From Manihot esculenta (taxonomy: Eukaryota > Streptophyta > Magnoliopsida > Malpighiales > Euphorbiaceae), in assembly GCF_001659605.2 (NCBI RefSeq), contig NC_035176.2, forward strand, positions 27,336,716 to 27,400,715: 64,000 nt of DNA, in the 5' to 3' direction. Under the pieces are notes generated by a model that saw only the letters and a list, made by a program, of their open reading frames with translations, did not search any database and was not told the origin of the DNA. This document shows, in pieces, positions 1 through 13,271 of this stretch. Position 1 is the stretch's first letter. The number at the start of each line of letters is the position of its first letter. The position numbers and the translations under genes are program-made.

Positions 1-589
1 AATTATCCTTCACTACCATGAACATCATAATTATCGGTTTATTAATGAGTATTGGTGATAACTACTTGATGTGACTGAAATAAAATTATATTGCAATTAA
101 TCAATTTATAAGATAAAAAATTGAGACGTCAAATCAATTTACAAAATAAAGAAATTGAAGTAATTGGCGTTTGTAATAGTCACTCAATAAATTAAAGATA
201 AAAGCAAATGTAATATAATATCTTAGAACTTAATAATAGTTGTATAAGAATTATATTAGAAAAGCGTACTTTGATTTGTGTATTCATTAACTTTTATATT
301 ATAAAAAATTTTATATTTCTTGCAAATCTAACTGGTGTTATCACTTCTCTTGAAAATTCGACTGGTGTCGACTAATGAATGAAAAACATTGCGATCATAG
401 ATATAATGAGATCTGCTAAATTGTATTCTCTAACGGTAACTTTACGTGGAGTCTCATCTCATAAGTTAAGAGAGCGAGTTTGATAAAAAAAATTGAGATT
501 CGAAACATTTAAAAAAATTTTTTCTTTTAATAGAATTGAGTATCATCTAATCAGACTATTACCATATAACCCTGATTTTAAGTAAGACT
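1..589. other. AT-rich intergenic DNA, no gene seen
   Basis: No open frame longer than a few tens of codons and no recognisable repeat end was found. The composition is that of plant intergenic DNA. Confidence 0.6.
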
Positions 590-1042
590 GAGCAGTATTC
601 GGTTCAAATCGAAAAAACCGATCGAACCGAATTAATTTAAAAATTTGGTTCGATTTTTTATTCATTTCGATTTGGTTTGGTTTTTAATTTCAAAAATTTC
701 AGTTATTTCGGTTCGGTTCTGTTGTGATCAGAAAAAAATTGAAAAAACCGAACCGAACCGATTTAGTGATAATAATATGTTATTTTTAATAACATATAGA
801 AATTAAATCATATTAGCATTAAAATATTTTAATTAAAATTTAAAATATTAAAAATAAAGTGTAAAAAATAAAAAAATTATTAAAAATCGAAACTGATCAA
901 ATCAAACCGAATCATACCGGTTTGATTCGATTCAGTTTCTAATCAAAATCAGTTCGGTTCGATTTTTATAAATACTAACATTTCGGTTTTTGATTTATTC
1001 GGTTCAGTTCGATTCAAAACCGAACCGATCGAATACTCACCC
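590..1042 (+). mobile_element. MITE-like element, copy A
   Basis: About 450 bp, rich in CGGTTCGGTT and AACCGAACCG blocks at both ends with an AT-rich centre, so the ends form imperfect inverted repeats. The left end reads GAGCAGTATTCGG and the right end reads CGAATACTCACC. It has no coding capacity. The same unit recurs in opposite orientation at 2597-3063, which supports a mobile family over chance composition. No clear target duplication was seen, so the edges are approximate. A hAT-type non-autonomous element is possible but not proven. Confidence 0.65.
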
Positions 1043-1076
1043 CTCGTATTGAGTGCTAGCATATAATCCCTCTCTC

Positions 1077-1125
<49 letters not shown>

Positions 1126-1793
1126 AATTGATAGGAAAAGAATATCTATTTTTTTATAGTAATAAATTAAAAGAAATTTAACATTTTTAAGTAGACAGAA
1201 AATAGAAAATAAGTTTTAGATATTACAATTAAATAATTAAAATAAGTTTTTTATAAAACAATTTCGTAGAGAATATTTTTACATATAAGTTATTTTTTGT
1301 AAAATATTTTTTTTCCTCTAAAATATATGTTAATTTTTTTTAATATTACCAGTAAAGAATGAAAAACAAATTATTTTATTAAAAAAAACTTTGTAGAAAA
1401 CATTTTCATATATAAGTTATGTGCACATTTTTCCCCTGAAACATATGCTAAGATTTTTTTTAAAAATTATAATTAAATAATAAAAAAATTATTCTCATGA
1501 GTTAATTTCGCCAAACAAATAGTATCATTAGATTGCTCTCAAATATATGAGAAATTTTACAATAGAATATTTATATATAGTGAATTTTATTTAGATTATA
1601 ATATAATTAATTATTAATATTGAATCATTCTATATATAATAATTCTATTGAATAATTTTTTTAAATATATATTAAATTAAAAATATATAAACTTTACACA
1701 TTTTTCAATTTGATATTATGCAAAATAAAAAAAATTATTTAATTCAAGATATTATTAAATAATATTCTATAATGTTTTTATTTTTTTTTTCAG
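1043..1793. repeat. AT-rich DNA with an (AT)n microsatellite
   Basis: A pure AT dinucleotide run covers about 1082-1120. The rest is AT-rich, with repeated runs of the TTTTATTAAAAA type and no gene. It ends in a T-rich tract (about 1776-1790) followed by CAG, which looks like a splice acceptor for the next feature. Confidence 0.7.
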
Positions 1794-1877
1794 GTCCAGG
1801 AGTTTTCTCCAAGGAAGCGGGGTAAAACTGTAATTTCGTCTGCGCAAAACTCAGAGGAAACCAGGACTTGGAGTTGA
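1794..1877 (+). CDS. Possible orphan terminal exon
   Basis: A local island of balanced composition follows a long pyrimidine tract and CAG, as at a plant 3' splice site. Read in frame from 1794 it gives 27 codons rich in Lys, Arg, Ser and Glu, including SPRKRGKTV, then a TGA at 1875-1877. An AATAAA motif follows within about 10 bases. Together this looks like the last exon and polyadenylation region of a gene whose earlier exons lie left of the window or are lost. No family is recognised. It could equally be a chance island; codon-level comparison would decide. Confidence 0.25.
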   Translation, partial: VQEFSPRKRGKTVISSAQNSEETRTWS

Positions 1878-2596
1878 TAATAAAAACAAAATACAAGTCA
1901 GAAGACTGGCACACAGGATGTGATAGTCCTCACTCACATGATAATCTTAGCATTTGATGTTTGCCTGTATATTAATATTTAAAGTCAGTTAATTTTATAA
2001 ATTTTAATTAATAATTTACATAAATATATTTGTAAAATGATAATATATTTTTTAAAATTTAAATAATTCTATATAATTCAAATTCTATTATTTAATATTA
2101 ATGTATATATATAAATTATTAATGTTATTATAAAAATATATTTTATATGTTACATTAATTATCTATTTTAAGAAGTTGAAGCATCGAATACCCAACATCA
2201 AATCTGAACTCCTAGCATAAAATTATTAAATTTTAATATAATTGATATCAAATTATATATATTTATTGAAATAATCGCATGATATTAAAATATATATACA
2301 CATTCACTATCACGACATTAAAAAATATAAAAAATTTAATATGATTTAATCGTAAAGTTTATATTTATATAAAATAAAATTTTATTATAATAAAAAATTA
2401 GAGTGATAAAATTTTTTAAAACTTTTAAATCTTAATTAACAATGTTGTTGTGACGAAGCCATATCCAACCAATGTGGGCATGGAATCCAATGAGATAAGA
2501 TGTTTCAGTATAATCTAGTAATGGAATACTTTCTTTTTAATGAGAAGGTCTTGTAAATTAATTAGAGATTCTAATGGCAGAAAGAATCCTTTCAAG
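1878..2596. other. AT-rich intergenic DNA
   Basis: No gene or bounded repeat was recognised in this stretch between the exon-like block and the second MITE copy. Confidence 0.55.
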
Positions 2597-3063
2597 GTGA
2601 GCATTCGATCGGTTCGATTTAAAATCGAATCGAATTGAATAAATTGAAAATTGAAATTTTAATGTTTATAAAAATCGAATCGAATTGATTTTAGTCAGAA
2701 ACTGAATCAAACCGAACCAGTCTGATTCAGTTCGATTCGGTTTTATTTGATCAGTTTTAATTTTTAATAATTTTTTAATTTTTTAAACTTTATTTTTAAT
2801 ATTTATAAATTTAATTAAAATATTTTAATTTTAATATGATTTAATTTCTCTATATTATTAAAAAAATATATTATTATTACTAATCGGTTCGGTTTGATTT
2901 TTTCAATTTTTTCTGATAAAAACCGAATTGAACCGAACCAAAATAATCGAAATTTTTGAAATTAAAAATTAAACCGAATTAAAATGTATAAAAAATTGAA
3001 TTAAATTTTTAAATCAATTCAATTTAATCAATTTTTTCGATTTAAATCGAATACTGCTGACTC
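2597..3063 (-). mobile_element. MITE-like element, copy B (inverted relative to copy A)
   Basis: It begins GTGAGCATTCGATCGG and ends CGAATACTGCTGACTC. Its reverse complement lines up along its length with the element at 590-1042: same terminal CAGTATTCG, same GGTTCGGTT blocks, same AT-rich core. The two copies have diverged clearly, so neither insertion is recent. No coding sequence. Target duplications are not recognisable. Confidence 0.65.
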
Positions 3064-5749
3064 CTACTTCCATGACCGAGGAAAAGCACATTTGAAAGCC
3101 TGAGTCTATTAAAGCCAGCATGCATGCTTTGAAAAAGTAGGAATCTTCTCCGTTACTTCCTAATAATAATTATTTAGCCTTCTCCTCCTTTAGCATAAAT
3201 TACTATTAATTAATATTTGTTGTGGTAATTGATAATTAATAATTAATTTTAGTTGATATATATTAGATGTTTAATAAATTATGTGTAATTGTTATGGTTA
3301 GTAGGTAAAATAATTATTAAAGATATATATTAATTTATTATACACATAAATTTTTTAATATATTTTATTTTTTAATACACATAAATATTTTTTAAATACA
3401 AATTATTTTTCAAAAATTAACAGAATTTAAGTCATTCAACTTAAAAAAAATCACTAATTCATCATTATTTTAAATCCAATTAATTAAATATTTTATATTT
3501 TATAAAACTTAATTTTTTAATCCTTTTATCAATTAAATTAATAAATTATCTTAATTTTTATAAATTAATTATACGTAATATTTATTTTTTATAATTTTAA
3601 ATATTTACATTAATTAATTTTTTATTAAAATTAAAATAAATTAATTAACGGTTATTTAATAAAAATATTAAAGAGTTTAATTTAGAAGATATATGAACGT
3701 TTAATTAAGTGATTATTAAATATGGATCCACTATTAAATTTCTTAATAAAAAATTTCTTTTAATCACTTGGAATTTTTATTTTTTTAGGGATAGTTATAA
3801 AAAATTATTATGCAAAAGTGAGATTTTTAACTAACACAGTTAAATATTATGAAAAAATTACAATTTACTCTCTCATATTTAATGAAAACTATATTTTAGA
3901 TTTTGTATTTTTAAATTTAGATTATTAAATTTTATTTAATTAATAAAATAATTTTTTAATATAAATTTTATATTTTTAATTGAAATTAATTTATATATTT
4001 TTATAAATTGATCCTAAATAATGTAATTATTAATAAGTTTTTATATTTACAAATTAATCTCTTTATTTTTTTAATTTTAATATTTTATAGGTAAAAAATA
4101 ATAAAATAAAAATAAGATAAAAAAGGATATTTTCTTTTTATCTTATTAATAAAAAAAATTATTAAGAAAAAAAGTTAGACTAGAAAAAACTCATTAAATT
4201 TGAATTTAAATACATTTTATATCAAGATTTTTATTTAATTTTAATTTTATTAATTTATTTTAAAATATTAAATTTAATAAACATATAATATTAATTAAAA
4301 AATATATAAATTTTTATTTATAAATGATTATAATATTTAGAAATCAATTTATAAGAATATATGAATAAATTATAACTAAAAATTATTTTATTATAAAATA
4401 AAATTTTATAATTAAATTTATAAATATATGAACTAAATTATATATTTTATAAAATTTAGAAATTAAAATATAATTTATTTTAATTAAAAAATATTTTTAA
4501 TTAATTTTTAAGTGTTAAATCAGTATTTATTAATCGTACTAAATAAAAAAAATTTACTTTACTAATAAAATAAAATTATATAATTTTTTATTATAAATTA
4601 AATTACAAAATTCTATTTTAAAAAATATGAAATTAGTAATACCCTTTTCTTATTATTGGCGTATTGTTCGTTGGAGCTTCGTTCCACCTTCCTTTCTGGA
4701 TAAGTACGTCCTGCACGTGCTTCACTCCTTTCTCTGAAGGAAGTTTCTTAATATAATGCTCAAATACAATTTAATTATCATGTTGATAATTATGGCCCGT
4801 TATTTAAATACGAAATAATTATTATTTGACAGAGGAATCCATCACCCTGTGTCTTTGATTTTAATCTTGTTTTCAAACTCCAATGATCACACTTCTAAGA
4901 CATGCGATTTTCAATTGGCACCATTTATCAAAATCATGGTAATTATGATTTTATTTAAGGTCTGAATGCTTATAGTTAAGAGAAACGAGTCTAGAGATTT
5001 CAAAGAATGTTGCAACTTTAGAAAGAAACAATACAAGATAACCGACTAGCAAACAAGGAAACAATTTTTTTTCTCTATATTAAAAGTAAAACAGAGGAAG
5101 ATCCTTTGAGACGAATAAAGAAAAATAGAAGATGGATTCAAAATATATATTTTAAAATAAATACATATTTTTTAGGAAAAATAATAAAGAGAAAAAAAAA
5201 AGAGAAAAACACATTTTATAGAGAATCTATTTTTTTGAAAAAGAATGCTATACTTATTTCGAAATTGCATTGTAATTTCATTTAACGATGCAGAGAACAT
5301 GCCAAATTGCTCTCTTTAACCGTTGCCTATTAAATTATATTTGAGTTCCAGTAAAGCTAAATTAAAGTAACAGAGCAAGGCTGCCGGGAAATAATAATTT
5401 TAAATTAAATATTTATATATAAAATGATGTATTTATACAAACTTCCAAAAGGTTTAATTTAAATTTTCTTAACAAGTAATAATTTATATATTAAAAATAA
5501 TTAATAATTAATATTTAACAGTTATAAATAATATCTCAATTTAGTATCGCAAAATATATTATATAAATTTAATTTATTATAAATTAAATATAAATAAATG
5601 AATTTCTTCGTACAAAAATAGATGAAACTCATTTTAAGAACGGTTAAGTTGATACTGTTTTAGCCTGTCCACCTAAAAGTTTCCAATCGAATCACCCCGA
5701 TAAGAACCTCACCGTATTACTGTAGTCATCCAGACCAGACCATCTCGCC
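3064..5749. other. Long AT-rich intergenic region upstream of the hydrolase gene
   Basis: Mostly AT-rich sequence with no plausible gene. A more GC-balanced patch around 4650-4750 contains the G-box-like GCACGTGC near 4712. The part from about 5640 onward is more balanced and belongs to the distal promoter of the gene at 6014. Confidence 0.5.
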
Positions 5750-5888
5750 ATGTGCAGCATCGACAAAGCCACCGCTGCACTTTTAGGAGAAGCACGCTAT
5801 GAAGGTCGAAGGATGCTCGTGTCTAGGCTTGCTCGCCTAACGGTACTAGCTCAACTCTTCTTACCCGGGCAAGCCCAATCCTTATCCC

Positions 5889-5976
5889 ACACGTGTCCTC
5901 CCAAATTCCCTTCTTGCTCGATAGCTAACCCGCCAAAATTCGTTTCCTATAAATACGGGATCCCCGCTATAAATAA
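5889..5976 (+). promoter_or_regulatory. Promoter of the hydrolase gene: G-box and two TATA boxes
   Basis: ACACGTGT (5889-5896, CACGTG core) is a G-box/ABRE-type motif bound in plants by bZIP and bHLH factors. Two TATA-like motifs follow: CTATAAATAC at about 5947 and CTATAAATAAAG at about 5967. A start about 30 bases below either would give a short leader ending at the ATG at 6014. This favours 6014 over the in-frame upstream ATG at 5750. Confidence 0.55.
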
Positions 5977-6013
5977 AGGAGCTTCTCAACCTGCTACCAA
6001 TACCTTCCTTCAA

Positions 6014-9000
6014 ATGGAGTCGCACTCGCTCGATGTTCAGAAACTCCGTAGTGACTTCCTTCAAGTCCTCCGTAGCCGGCGATCCGCCGAAGGTGAGACC
6101 GGAGCTAGAATCTTACGGTTTTGTCGTTTTTTTTTCTTTTAATTTCATGATTTGGAATTTCTGTTCTTTGATTTCCAGTTCCGCTCTCGGTGGAAAATGG
6201 AAAACCGGTTGTCTCTCCGTTCTTTCTGGATAATACGCTGCCAACGGACAAAAGCCAGGTTAAAATTCATCTTATTCTTCCATATCTCATGTATATAAAA
6301 GAATTTTTGGAGAATTTGAGAGATTTTTCTTTGGCAGGCGATGGAGTCTTGTCCTAAGGTAGTGATCAAGAATTTTAAAGAGTTGCTGAAAGAGGAGAAT
6401 CTATATTTGACTACTGAAGTAAATTTCAACTTTTCTTCGGAAGTTCTCGATTCTAGTTAATTATTCTGCTGTGATTGTTAATTAGTTAATTGATTAATAG
6501 GCAGGACAGCAAGGGCGTTTACCTGTTTTGATTCTGAGTATGAAAGAAAGCAAAGAAAGAAAGCCTGCAGTCGTTTTCTTGCACAGTACAAACAAGTGCA
6601 AAGAGTGGCTACGGCCCCTGCTTGAGGTATCTACTTTTATTGGTTCTCTGGAATTCCAATTTTTCTGTGTATAAGCCTGGACTTTATGGAAAATACTCTG
6701 GTTCTTTTTGCTTTGCTTTTTTAGGCCTATGCCTCGCGGGGATATCTAGCCATTGCAATTGACTCTCGCTACCATGGTGAACGTGCGGGCAGTAAAACCG
6801 GTTATCGAGATGTAAGAGATGATGCCCAAACTTGTTTTAGTTTTATCTATATTTTTTTGGTCAAATTTCTGAGGCAATAGGATTAGAATGTGTACGAGAT
6901 TTTATCTCTTATATTTGCATTGGGCCACAGGAAAAGTAAATGATTTATCAATAATTAGATATATTCTGCCTCAGCATCTACATTTTAAAAAAAAGGAACA
7001 ATTTCTTGAAGTCCTGTTACTCGTGAGTGGATTCAGTGCAGTGAGCTGGTTCAAAGTGATGACTTTTGAAAGAAATGAATTTGACACGCTGTGTTTTATT
7101 TGAACATTATTTTTTAATCTGGTTATGCCATTAAAAATGCAGGCTCTTATATCATCATGGAAAAAGGGGGATACAATGCCATTTATATTTGATACGGTAA
7201 CTTCTCTATCCATTGTTTTGTCTGTGCCGTATAGTTAACCTGAACTGTTGCCTTAAATGGAAAATGAAACTGAAGGTTTTAATATCTTTAGGTTTAGAAA
7301 TCATTCAAATACTTAGGTATTTAAATTCTGGGATTATTTTGTCTGGTGACTCAAATTTGTCATTATTGCAGGTCTGGGACTTGATAAAACTGGCAGATTA
7401 TCTTACAAAGAGAGAAGATATAGACCCTGCAAGGATAGGAATTACTGGTGAATCGCTGGGAGGTTGGTCAATTGAAATTGAAGGAGCTCACATATTTGTA
7501 CACATTCTGTTCTGTATTACAAAGTTTGTATCCTTGAAATGCAGGAATGCATGCGTGGTATGCTGCATTTGTTGACACCAGATATTCGGTGGTTGTCCCT
7601 ATAATTGGTGTGCAGGTACTTCTGTAAAATGATAAAACTTGGAGAAGCTTTGACAGATACATATTGAAGTAGCTTAATTGTGTATAATGCAATTGTAGGG
7701 GTTTCGTTGGGCCGTAGACAATGATAAGTGGCAAGCTCGGGTTAACAGTATAAGGCCTGTATTTGAAGGTAAAATACACAGAAAACTAGATGCTTAAAAG
7801 TAAAAAGTAACTAATTAGGATTTCTGTCAAACAACTATCTTCAATTATGCTCTTGTTATCATATGTTTATTTTAGGCAGCACTTTTTATGAAACTTGCTA
7901 AGCCATGAGCTTTTTTTTTTTTTTTTTTTTATTGTGGGTTTTGGGGGTGGGGGGGGACATTCACCTTATGATTAATCAACAAGAAATTTGGTTAAACATG
8001 CTATGTTTATTTATTGGATATGTGTTCTGTAAATATGAATAGCATTTTGTTCCGCATATGATAACAGTGAGCACTTGTGGCACATTTGCACAATGATCGG
8101 AATTCCTCCAATTTTTTACTCTCTAACTTGCAGAGCTTTTTTTGGTTGCAGAAGCACAAAAAGATTTAGGCAAGAGTGCAATTGATAAAGAAGTGGTGGA
8201 GAAGGTTTGTTTCAGTTTCACTTCAGGCTTTATCTCTTTCTCTTTTTTGCTGGTCTTTTCATCAACATATCTTATCACTTTATCAAGCAAGTTTCCAATT
8301 TAGAAATATACACTTTGAAACAAGCAATGCCTATATTGATTGTTAACTTTTTCTTCTTTCATATTCAAATTCCCTATGGTGGTTCTCTTTTCCAGAATAG
8401 GATAATTTCTTACAGGTTTACATTTCTTGCCAGGTGTGGGATAGAATTGCACCAGGTCTAGCCTCAAGCTTTGATGCACCATATACAATTCCAGCCATTG
8501 TACCACGCCCTCTGCTAATTGTTAACGGTAAAATTATTTTCTTCCCGATAAAATTCACAATCTAATTTCGCAATTTTATTAAAGTTCGTTGCAATCACAC
8601 ACCTAAATAACTGTGAAACCACAAGTTTTTCCTGAATTCAGCCAGAGCAAACTCTAACCATCGGCATGCAGACAAGGTTTTTTATGGGCATATTCTATGG
8701 GTGTTGTGAAATGATCCTAATTTCTGCCATTTTATGTTCTCTTTCTCTTGACGATTTTAATCATGTACGGTTTATTTTGTGTTATTTCCAATATTGATTG
8801 ATGGGTCAAGTTTTACATTTATTTTCAGCAGAATTTGTTTGTTGTGTGCACCTTCGCCAGTCCTTTCACTTGCTGATTCGTCCTATGATTGATCTTAATA
8901 CTAATTCTAAATGTTAATTTACAACTCCTTTATTTATTTTTATATCTATTTTGGATTTGGAAAATACAGGTGCAAAAGATCCCCGTTGCCCGGTTGAAGG

Positions 9001-9306
9001 TTTACAAATTCCTCAGTCAAGAGCAACCAAGGCTTATGGAGAGGCTCATTGTCCGGATAAATTCAAGGTATGGACTCGTCTGTTCACTCGAAGAACTTCT
9101 CATACTGTATATATGAATAGCAAACTTTATTGATTATTATAACTAATTTGATATTCCAAGGAAAAAAAAAAAGAAAAATCGACTTTTCATGCTTTAGTTA
9201 CGCCCATATCATGCAGCTAATTGTGCAACCTGGAATTGAGCATCAACTGACACCATTAATGGTGAAAGAAGCAAGTGATTGGTTCGAAATTTTCCTCAAG
9301 AAATGA
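6014..9306 (+). CDS. Alpha/beta hydrolase, 13 exons (AT5G25770-like)
   Basis: Exons by GT-AG junctions: 6014-6092, 6179-6258, 6338-6418, 6501-6626, 6725-6811, 7143-7196, 7372-7462, 7545-7615, 7699-7768, 8152-8204, 8434-8527, 8970-9067, 9217-9306. All phases agree and give 357 codons plus TGA. The nucleophile elbow GESLGG is split by the seventh intron and carries the catalytic Ser. The likely catalytic Asp is in GAKDPRCP and the His in GIEHQLTP near the C-terminus. An oxyanion-side VVFLHST strand precedes an AIDSRYHGE segment. This order is that of the dienelactone-hydrolase/S9-like alpha/beta hydrolases. The substrate is unknown. No signal peptide appears from Met 6014; an in-frame upstream ATG at 5750 would add 88 residues but lies above the TATA motifs. 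An AATAAA at about 9362 may serve polyadenylation. Confidence 0.9.
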
Positions 9307-11407
9307 TGCTGTTCAGTTAAATCGTCTATTTTATGTGGAATAATTTCTTGTGAAACATCTTGTAATAAAAGTCCAACTGATTTAAGACTCTTCTCGATTC
9401 CTATGTTCAAGCTGTCGTTAATTGTGATATGACTAAATTATGTCAAATTTAAGAGTCTTTGATAAACATTTTGATGCGATTGTTTTCTCATTAACACCTT
9501 GAACAACACAACCACCATACCATAAGGATTCACAAATTTTTCCTATCAGTTAGGGATGTTAAATGAGTAGTTTATATCAAGTTTGAATCGAAACTAAACT
9601 CATCTATTATAAATCTTTCTTTGTATTTACAACCACAAACCAAATATATCTTATTAACTTGGGTTAATGATTAGTTTATATTTATAAATTTTTTTAATTG
9701 TTTCAGATTCTATCAACTATTAAAATAAATTTTACTTAATTAACTCATTTTAAGAGTTTGTTGTTGAATTTGTTTAATTTAACTGTTGAATTTAACCAAT
9801 AACTATTACTGATAGCAGATGATAATTGATTTAGATGATAATTGATTTTAATGATTATTATTGTCATGTAAAATAAATAATAAAGTATTTATTAATTAAT
9901 TATATTAATAAAATATATATAAAAATTTTAATTTATCATACTAACATATATAATAATTTAAAATAAAAATTTTAAAATATAATTATTTTTTACACACGTG
10001 TAATTTTTATTATATAATAGTAAATATTATAATTTATTTATTTATTATTTGTAATACTTTTAATTTATACATTATGTATTATAATTTTATATAATTTATT
10101 GATATAAAATTTTAATTTTAAAAATTATTATTAATAAATTATAAAAAGATAATATAATTTAAATAAAAAATAAAATAAAAAAAAGCTACCCATGAAAAAC
10201 AACAGTTTTAATATTAAAATTAATCCGAAATACTTGCAGTTTTATATCGGTTGCTTTATCAACCATTCTCTACCTTTATATCACTTGAATTTAACAGTTA
10301 AACAAAACATTCTCTAACTTGCAAATAAAAATCTATTCATTCAGATTTCGACTTTAAATCAATTACTTATTATTACTTATTTATACTTTGCTAAAATAAC
10401 AAAACACACTTAAAAACATAAATTCAAAAAGTATCATAAAAAATTAAATAAAAATAAAATAATTAAATTTGATATTACATTTCAAATGATAAAAATTAAA
10501 AACGTCTAACTAATTTTATCAACTAAACATTACATTCTTAATAATAGAAAACAAAATAAAAAGTCAACATCAAAAATAAAAATTATAACTTTAATTTTAA
10601 TTTTACAAAAATTAAGTAAAAATAAAATAAAAAAGTTAAAATAATTTCTACACATTATTTTTTTTTTCAGATATATGACTAATTTTAATTTTATAAAAAC
10701 AAAAAAAATAATTTTACAAGTTATTTTAATTCTTTTTTCAAAAAATAATTAATTTTAATTTTACAAAAATTGAAAAAGCTATTGCACCTAAAATAATTGA
10801 AAAAAATTAAAATAATATGTCTGCAACATATATTATCGATATAAACATATAGCTAATTTTAATTTTTCAGAAATGATAAGAATAAAAATAATTAAATTGA
10901 AATATTACATTTCTCATAATAATAATAAAATAAACAAATATAATTAATATTATATCTAATTATTTTATTTTAATTTTAATTATATCTTTTTTTTATTGAT
11001 ATAGATGTAAAATGATTATTTATCGATAAAAATTATAGAAATTAAATAAAATATCCAAATTAATCCACCTATTGTTATTTGGTTCGTATTGGATTTAATG
11101 GCTAATCCGACCATAAGGGTCCTAAACTTTAGATTGAATAAGCGTTCAGTTTGACCTTCAGTGTCAAGGCAGTGCCCAACATAGTGCGAAAGTGGATATC
11201 TATGTGAACTCTTCCTAAACTTTCTGTATCATGCAGAGAAAAGAACAGCAAGAAAGAGCAAACAAAGCTGTTGAAATAATTTAATGAGTCAGGTTTAAAG
11301 GTAAAGCATACAACAATAGTTCCACTTAACAGCTCAGAAAATTATTTTTGGCATTTATAATAATTGCTCCACACTCATTCACAACATGCTTTACTGACCA
11401 AAGAAAT
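9307..11407. other. 3' flanks and AT-rich spacer between convergent genes
   Basis: About 9307-9420 is the probable 3' UTR of the hydrolase, and about 11200-11407 the probable 3' UTR of the minus-strand PEX4 gene. Between them is AT-rich sequence with no gene and no bounded element recognised. Confidence 0.6.
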
Positions 11408-13271
11408 TCACCCCTTTTTTGGCGAGGCAGCAAGTCTAGTATACATTCTTGCCATGGATTGAAAACCTCTGATATCACCAGATCGTAGAAGATTGCCTGT
11501 ATGAAAGAAGTGGTCAGTGAGAGGAAACGTCATCCCCATGCGCAAAACAACTGTTGCATGCACAAAGAACATGGGTATCACTTTAATTGATTAGTCGAAG
11601 CTCAAAGAATACTCTTAGTTTAGTTAATATCCAATCTCATAGCTACCCAATGAAATTCGTTTTTTAAGAACTAGACTTGGATGTTCTTTTCAGATTTTGG
11701 CTTTTACATGCTAACTGGTACTTCATACAGCATTGAACTAATACTGAGCCTTCACAATCCCACCTCCTTCCTATATCTATACCTCTCTGCCTAGATTGGA
11801 ACTTTACTAGAAAACCTTAGAAAGCAGCAATATTGAAGTAAATCCCATATGTTGAGAAAAGCACATCTTTAATGTTTTGGAGCCCTTCATGAATAATTAG
11901 TTATCATCTCATCTTTTAACTTTTTATTCCTTTTGTTTCCCCATTCTCATGTTGCATGTACTAATTCTTTAAAAAATAGTTTTTTTCCTCCCTCATTGGG
12001 TCACACATTAAAGAAGCCTTTCCTATTAAGAGTAAATCCCTTATGTTAAAAGAGAAGACATGGATGGATTTACCTGAATCACAGTTTAAAGGGCTATCAG
12101 GTTCAGGGTGGGCCATCAAAGCAATTATGGCCCTACAAACAGACTGAAGTGTCCAGGCTGGGCTCCATGCATTCTTCAAAATATCAAGGCATATTTCTCC
12201 AGTCTGCCAGAGAAATTAATATCTCAGCCAATTTTCTCATCATTATAATTATCTGCATAAATCTAAAACACTTCATAATCTATATGACAAGAAAAAAGAG
12301 CTAAGCCAAGACCAGAATCAGGCCGAATTTATAAGTTTACCCAACCTTGTTTCACAAACATTAGAGGTAAACAATAGTTCTCTGAAAACATGCGGGAAAA
12401 GTGTTCCAACTGCAATATTCTCAGTTAAAATTATTTAAAGGCTTGATGATCACCAACTAAATATCCAGACTCTTATATAGAGAGAGAGCAATAGCAAAAG
12501 AATATATTAATGCTACATAAATCCATACCTTAAAATGCACATTTGGATGAAATATTTTTGTCAAGAAGCGCACTTGAGGAGGCTGCAGAGGATACTGCTC
12601 CGGAACAGAAAAAGCAAGTTGGAAGACTCCACCCTCATAAGGAGTCTCTGTTGGTCCCTGCAAATAGAAGGTGACAATATCAACAAATTGAACAACCCAA
12701 TTACCACAAAATTCTCTTATTTCATTTGACATGATTCATTTCGAAAGAAAAAAAATCAAATGAATTCTTACAAAATCATGCAAGATATCAGCTTCTTTGG
12801 AAATGAAAAATTTTTAACTTAAAAAGAATTAAATTCTTCCATTTTAAACAAAAGAATTGTCAGAAAAGAATTTAATGCAATTCTTATAAAATTCTTGATT
12901 CCAAATGGGAGGGTTAAGACTAACTTTACCTTGATCAGAGCAGTCCACTTAAAAATGTTGGAATCATCACAAACTAATTGAATATCAGGATCAACTGCTT
13001 TCTCACGCTGCACCTCTTTGTATTCCTTGAACAGCCTTGCCCTTGACGCCTGCACATGGCACAAGACATGTGTAAACGTTGTAGATATGGCTCAGTTTTC
13101 TCAAACCCATATGAATTCCAATTTCCTTGTGTTGTTGAGGCCAAAACCTCAAAATCTAAGCTCCATGGTGTCCATTGTCCAACAGAAACATCTCTCACTC
13201 TCTCTCTTTCACACACACATGAAATACACAAATAATTAGAAGACCCAACAAGAAATTAAGCTAACCTGCAT
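11408..13271 (-). CDS. PEX4: PEX4/UBC21, peroxisomal ubiquitin-conjugating enzyme E2
   Basis: Coding exons on the minus strand: 13266-13271 (only Met-Gln), 12930-13049, 12529-12657, 12074-12203, 11408-11496. They give 157 residues, the length of Arabidopsis PEX4, with near-identical sequence from ASRARLFKEY to the C-terminal PKKG. The UBC fold shows the PPQVRF strand, the FHPNVHF (HPN) motif and the catalytic Cys in GEICLDIL. PEX4 is anchored by PEX22 at the peroxisome and ubiquitinates the import receptor PEX5 so that it can be recycled to the cytosol. All introns have GT-AG ends. The 12074-12203/11408-11496 junction splits the Gly codon of DSGN. The first coding exon carries just two codons, so automatic predictors may miss it. 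Confidence 0.96.

Noticed and set aside
5882..6429. Small open frames on both strands at the hydrolase 5' end
   Set aside because: Shadows of the exon-intron structure of the gene starting at 6014.
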